Shown in pieces: positions 18,101-21,631 of a stretch of DNA of 21,631 bases. Within the stretch, counting starts at the first letter, position 1, and every line of letters begins with the position of its first letter. The notes under the pieces are model-generated. The model saw nothing but the letters and a program-made list of their open reading frames with translations, was not told the origin of the DNA and ran no database searches. The position numbers were made by a program, and so were the translations under genes. Origin of the DNA: Elysia marginata (taxonomy: Eukaryota > Mollusca > Gastropoda > Plakobranchidae); NCBI GenBank assembly GCA_019649035.1, contig BMAT01006695.1, positions 124,749-146,379 of the forward strand, written 5' to 3'.

Positions 18101-18181
18101 CTGATCAATGGGCATCCCAACTTTGTCAGCCAATGGGGTGAGCAGTCTGGAGCCGCCATAGAACTCACTTTTGAACACCAT
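18101..18181 (-). CDS. first coding exon of an MBOAT1/2-type lysophospholipid acyltransferase
   Basis: MBOAT1/2 enzymes are multi-pass ER membrane proteins that re-acylate lysophospholipids in phospholipid remodelling (Lands cycle). This 27-codon exon starts at ATG 18179-18181 in a favourable context (AAAATGG). It encodes GGSRLLTPLADKVGMPIDQ at residues 9-27. That matches the family's conserved N-terminus, in which a GSxLLxPLxxxVxxPIDQ segment precedes the first membrane helix (compare human MBOAT2 GSTLLQPLSNAVQLPIDQ, recalled from family knowledge). The exon ends in phase 0 after Gln at CAG|GTGAGT, consistent with the next residues (VNF...) lying in the following exon. An in-frame TAG nine codons upstream (18203-18205) supports the start. 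The catalytic Asn and His of MBOAT proteins lie in later exons, which I did not find in the window. Whether this is the MBOAT1 or MBOAT2 orthologue cannot be told from 27 residues. Confidence 0.75.
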
Positions 18182-18208
18182 TTTGCAGTCTAGGTGCTCT
18201 AGCTACAC
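18182..18208 (-). promoter_or_regulatory. 5' leader part of the MBOAT-like exon, with upstream acceptor
   Basis: On the minus strand CTTCTTTAACCAG, ending at 18209, fits a 3' splice site with a branch-like TTTAAC. The exon would then begin at 18208 with 27 bases of leader before ATG. The leader contains an in-frame TAG and no ATG. Confidence 0.5.
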
Positions 18209-19231
18209 CTGGTTAAAGAAGAGATCTCAGTATAATTACACAGGAAATGGGCTGTTTACAAATTTATAGCATCGAATTTAAAAAATCCGCAAGTCCTTCT
18301 AAGTCTGAATTTGTCTTCTCTAATATTTTAAAACCGCCTTCTATTGAAGGCTTTAACCGTGAAAGTTTTAAACTTTTTACTTTTTTTATGAGTTGACCAT
18401 TCTTGAACATTCAATTAAAGCAATAATTTTAAAAAACTCATTAATTATCCTCTTTGGAATTTCCTTATTTAGGAAAATATTCTAAACCTTGTGAGATTGA
18501 AATTCAATTTTAAAAACAAACATTAACAATAAAATTTCAAGAGAAAAGTAGATTGCATTTGGAATATATTTCAAATAAGGCAGAGGTTCAAGTCATATAG
18601 ACCTGACTGTACATATTTAATTCATTTACTATAAAATGTCTATATAGATAGATACTGATTAGTGATTACTACAAACTCTCACTCTCAGAAATACTCAGAA
18701 AACAAGTTAATTATAATACAGCTAGAAAACCTGGCACATTTAGAACTTAACTTAAAATCCAATGCTACTACTAATACCAGATTAGAATAAGATCAGACTT
18801 AGAGGGTCTTTTAAAATAGTTTTGCCTTTAAATTTCGGCAATTGAGAGGCTGAATAATTTTAAAAATGGATAGGACCGTGAAACTTAACCAGTGCCCCAG
18901 TTGCTAGTGCAAACACTGAAAATACTACTAAAAGACCTAATAATATAATTCCTGAATCTTGCTGATTCTCGTTATGATCATTTATGTATCTAGATTCTAG
19001 GTTTGGATATACTGATCTGGACATGTACTACCTACTGATGTAGAATCTAGAATAAAGATGAAACTACTTTAGAGAATAAACTTGCTATTAATTTGCAGGC
19101 TGTTGATCCGACGGATTTCTAGATCTATGTAGATTCTAAATCTACCTTTTTTAACCTTCTGATAGGGTTCTAGGTCTAGAATCTAGATATATTAGATCCA
19201 ATCTAGAGCATCTCTAATTTTAGAGGCTTAC
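18209..19231 (-). other. putative 5' UTR intron of the MBOAT-like gene
   Basis: On the minus strand it opens with CCAG|GTAAGC at 19232/19231, a near-perfect donor. It closes with the acceptor at 18209-18210. It is A/T-rich with no exon-like frame. The exon upstream of the donor would be untranslated. Its 5' end is not determined, but the more balanced sequence at 19400-19610, which has an ATTGG (inverted CCAAT) on the minus strand near 19510, is a possible promoter area. Confidence 0.35.
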
Positions 19232-19406
19232 CTGGTTGTCAAAATCGAATCAGATGTAGAATTTCTAGAATGGGATTGACAAAGACCTTATTTAGATTCT
19301 AGATATAGATTAAGTCCTTAGTCTTTTATTAATTCTGTACTTGTTTTTTTAAGATGAGGGACAAAGAGATAAAGCGATATTAATCGCTGTGGTTTCAGCT
19401 TCTAGA
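18989..19406. repeat. cluster of nine TCTAGA palindromes
   Basis: TCTAGA starts at 18989, 19046, 19118, 19175, 19182, 19202, 19264, 19298 and 19401, often within GATTCTAGAT or AATCTAGA. The spacing is irregular, so it is not a simple tandem array. Elsewhere in the window I noticed only about four TCTAGA sites. Confidence 0.9.
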
Positions 19407-19636
19407 CTCATGATAATCCTTGGTTAAGCTTGCTCTGTTCGTTTTGTTTGCTAAGGAAAATTATCGCTAGCCAAGACCAAGGTTGTGCCCCTTTATTAAT
19501 GTTTTCAACCAATGATGACCTTTCCGTTTCCTGACATTTGAAGTACGCTGCTTTGCGACACTGGCAACTTCGTGCTATAGTTTGTTTGTAAGCTTTCCTC
19601 ATCAGTCATCAGTCAGTTTCGTCCTATGTCTAGGTA

Positions 19637-19731
19637 TTAGTAGTAGTAGTAGCAGCAGCAGCAAGAGCAACTGTAGTAGAAGTAGCGGCAGCAGTAAAAG
19701 TAGTAGTAGCAGCAGCAGAAGTAGTAGTAGT

Positions 19732-19799
<68 letters not shown>

Positions 19800-19816
19800 C
19801 AGTAGTAGCAGTAGTT
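19637..19816. repeat. compound (AGT)/(AGC) trinucleotide repeat
   Basis: AGT, AGC and AGA units, with a pure AGT tract at about 19750-19799. Poly-Ser (plus) and poly-Leu (minus) open frames are artefacts. It lies a few hundred bases upstream of the putative MBOAT 5' UTR exon. Confidence 0.95.
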
Positions 19817-19822
19817 GTTGTA

Positions 19823-19942
19823 GTATAAATTTCGTCTGTCTCAAAGCTGTGTTAATCCTTTCTGAACTGTTGAATGAAGAAAAGTACCCCTGTGTGTTTA
19901 AAAAGAAGCTAAAAACGTATTGGTTCACACTATTTTCATAAA
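19823..19942 (+). pseudogene. possible LINE ORF2 C-terminal remnant
   Basis: The plus frame ends CVFKKKLKTYWFTLFS and stops at about 19939-19941. FKxxLKTxxF near the stop matches the usual last residues of CR1/L2-type LINE ORF2 proteins, as at 1757-1915. It follows directly on the trinucleotide array. Short and uncertain. Confidence 0.25.
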
Positions 19943-21054
19943 ATGGCCTCTCTTGTGCATTAAATTTTGAACATTAATGTTTCGCCACATGTCCAAAATG
20001 TTTGAAAGAAGAATATTGTAAATTGAAATTAAGCCTTAAAATCTACCTTTCTCCTAGCTTTTAAATTGACAGAAGTTTTAACACCTTATATTAAAATTGA
20101 TAAATTCGTGTAATTTTTACTTTTTGGATGCTCAGGAAAATACATTGCTCGAAATCTCAATGACTCGCAGTGTGAAAATTGTGAGACGCGACTTATTGGA
20201 CTACTTGCCAGATTTCGAACATTCGTTTTTTTTTTTGTTTTTTTTTTTTTAATTACGACTGTCTTTTAATATTGAATATGCAAATGCCAGTAAAATTATT
20301 AAAGTCTCAAGTACCCTTATTCAACCATATTCTACCGTGTCATAGATTTTGCCATTTTTTTCCTTTTTGTTAAAGCTATCTTTAATCTATGCTCCTTTCT
20401 TTTGAACTTAGAAAGATGCGGGAAGATTGCGGCAGCATAAAAAAGAAACCTCTAATATTAACTAATCTACAAATAAGCTAAACTTTTTAATGCTTTTAAT
20501 GGTAAGATGCAGCTATTGACTTGTTTCTTGGTGGCAGGAAATGTTTTGTATTGAGTATTTTTTGTTCATTTCATAAAGTTATGTCTATATTGGCTCAATG
20601 TATCCATAGGCATGGAGGCATTTCAAAAAATATTCTTCATAATTTACGGCACCGATATTTCATGAACGACTGTCTTTGTCCAAAGTGTAAATGTGGGTGC
20701 AGCAGCCATAGTATGCGTGACTAAAACTGTAAAAAACTGTTATATTTTTTATCACCTTTAGCCTGTTTGGTGCAGAAGGCTTTAGAAATGATATATATTC
20801 TTGTCGATATATCTAATATAATGAACAAGCTAATACAGTTTTAAGTTGGCGACTTAGTATTGATCGCAGAAAAAAGAGTTGCGATGGCTTATGAACACCG
20901 CTAAAAAGGGAAGCGGAATGAACTGGGACTAAACCATAAAAAGATATATACATGATGGTTGTTGGTCTCACTCAGATCGTTCCCCCTCCTCCCTTAACAA
21001 ATAAACATTGTCGTCAATGGCATCAAACTAAAACATAGCGAGCAACTCATATAA
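19943..21054. other. no recognisable feature
   Basis: A/T-rich, with a T-rich run at 20227-20250. A 67-codon plus-strand open frame (20521-20724) ends in a Cys-rich stretch (CLCPKCKCGC) but has no start context, splice signal or family that I recognise. Confidence 0.5.
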
Positions 21055-21631
21055 CTATATGAATCTTAATCTCAATCGGAGGAAGAAACACAGCAAAAAT
21101 ATATCGTCAGAACAACACAAGCAGAAATGGCCTGTTTGAAAATCAAAGAAGTGTTAACAATTTAAAAAATACCATCCAAAAAAGACAGATCTCTTCATTG
21201 CTATGTAGAACCTCTCCTAACGTGAGAATGCGACGCTTGATCAATGATAAAATAGACTGTCAAAACATAGGAGAAGAATGTTCTGAATATCATTGACGGC
21301 GAGGAAATCAAAACGAAACACAGGTGAATAAAGCAGAAACAAGTAAATGTAAGTTATTTAATAACAAGATTGGCAAACACCAAGATTGGCAAACACCAGG
21401 CAACTCTTAGGACATAATATGAGAAGGGAAGGACTTGAAAATCAATGCACAAAAGGAATACTCAACGGAAAACGGAGTTGGGGTACGCCACAGAACAACA
21501 AGTCATTTACTCAGCTTGGGATCGAGAATTGTGGAAGGAAATCAAGGCAACGATTTATTGCATGGCATATTATGATGCTGATGCTGCTGATGCTGATGCT
21601 GCTGATGCTGATGATGATGATGATGATGATG
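21055..21631 (+). pseudogene. degraded LINE ORF2 C-terminal region, truncated by the window edge
   Basis: Several plus-strand frames join into the C-terminal part of a non-LTR retrotransposon ORF2 downstream of the reverse transcriptase core. First, QAEMACLKIKEVLT and CYVEPLLT-ECDA (21100-21240) correspond to the family's R(I)AxAKxAFxK and ...CYVxPxLLYGCExW motifs, with stops in place of some residues. Next, RRRM--ISLTARKSK (21268-21310) corresponds to RRMLRISWTxxxTNEEVL. Then MRREGLENQCTKGILNGKRS (21419-21478) matches the typical REGLE...G.I.GKR.RG segment. After a frameshift, YSAWDRELWKEIKAT (21508-21552) matches the ARDRxxW end. At least four stops and two frameshifts make it non-functional. 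A 16-bp direct duplication sits at 21365-21396. It ends in a GATGCT/GAT microsatellite. Confidence 0.65.
21575..21631. repeat. (GCTGAT)n/(GAT)n microsatellite
   Basis: Follows the LINE remnant directly and continues past the window edge. It may be the element's own 3' tail. Confidence 0.9.

Noticed and set aside
19582..19941. Poly-Ser (plus) and poly-Leu (minus) proteins
   Set aside because: Direct translation of AGT/AGC trinucleotide repeats. Only the last 20 or so residues of the plus frame resemble anything (a LINE tail).

Overview
The window looks like animal nuclear DNA, most likely from a marine mollusc and probably a gastropod. That placement is an inference. It rests on the spliceosomal signals, the density of microsatellites, the tRNA-derived SINEs, the Tc1-like and foldback elements, and a protein-coding exon of a conserved metazoan family. 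Nothing points to a bacterial, viral or organellar origin. Most of the long open frames are low-complexity translations of CT/GA, GACA, AGT and GAT repeats, not genes.

The one gene I recognise with confidence is on the minus strand near the right end. Its first coding exon (18101-18181) encodes the N-terminus of an MBOAT1/2-type lysophospholipid acyltransferase. It has a good start context, an in-frame stop just upstream and a consensus donor. A further donor at 19231/19232 suggests a 5' UTR exon and a transcription start above about 19.3 kb. I found no later MBOAT exon to the left. Most of 1-18100 is therefore probably one very large first coding intron, unless an exon was missed. Two weaker exon candidates lie far to the left: an 80-codon open frame on the minus strand (310-552) and a 32-codon frame on the plus strand behind a strong acceptor (2554-2652).

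Mobile elements, left to right: a possible LINE 3' tail (1-159); a SINE with target-site duplication (694-940); a foldback MITE (1295-1450); a LINE C-terminal remnant (1757-1915); a decayed Tc1-like transposon with both inverted repeats (2781-4043); a second SINE (4979-5309); a third SINE of the same family inserted into a GA/GACA array (9901-10212); a second copy of the MITE (11244-11461) abutting a fourth SINE (11462-11691); a 223-bp near-perfect hairpin (12515-12737); a short LINE-like tail (19823-19942); and a degraded LINE ORF2 C-terminus running off the right edge (21055-21631).

Tandem repeats include 26-bp (6105-6440), 28-bp (6512-6668), 22-bp, 62-bp and about 45-bp arrays, and a 36-bp array (12924-13166). 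A 418-bp interval upstream of the MBOAT start holds nine TCTAGA palindromes. I see no operon-like or defence-like system. The most useful leads are the SINE group with a shared body but different tRNA heads, the long hairpin, and the TCTAGA cluster.
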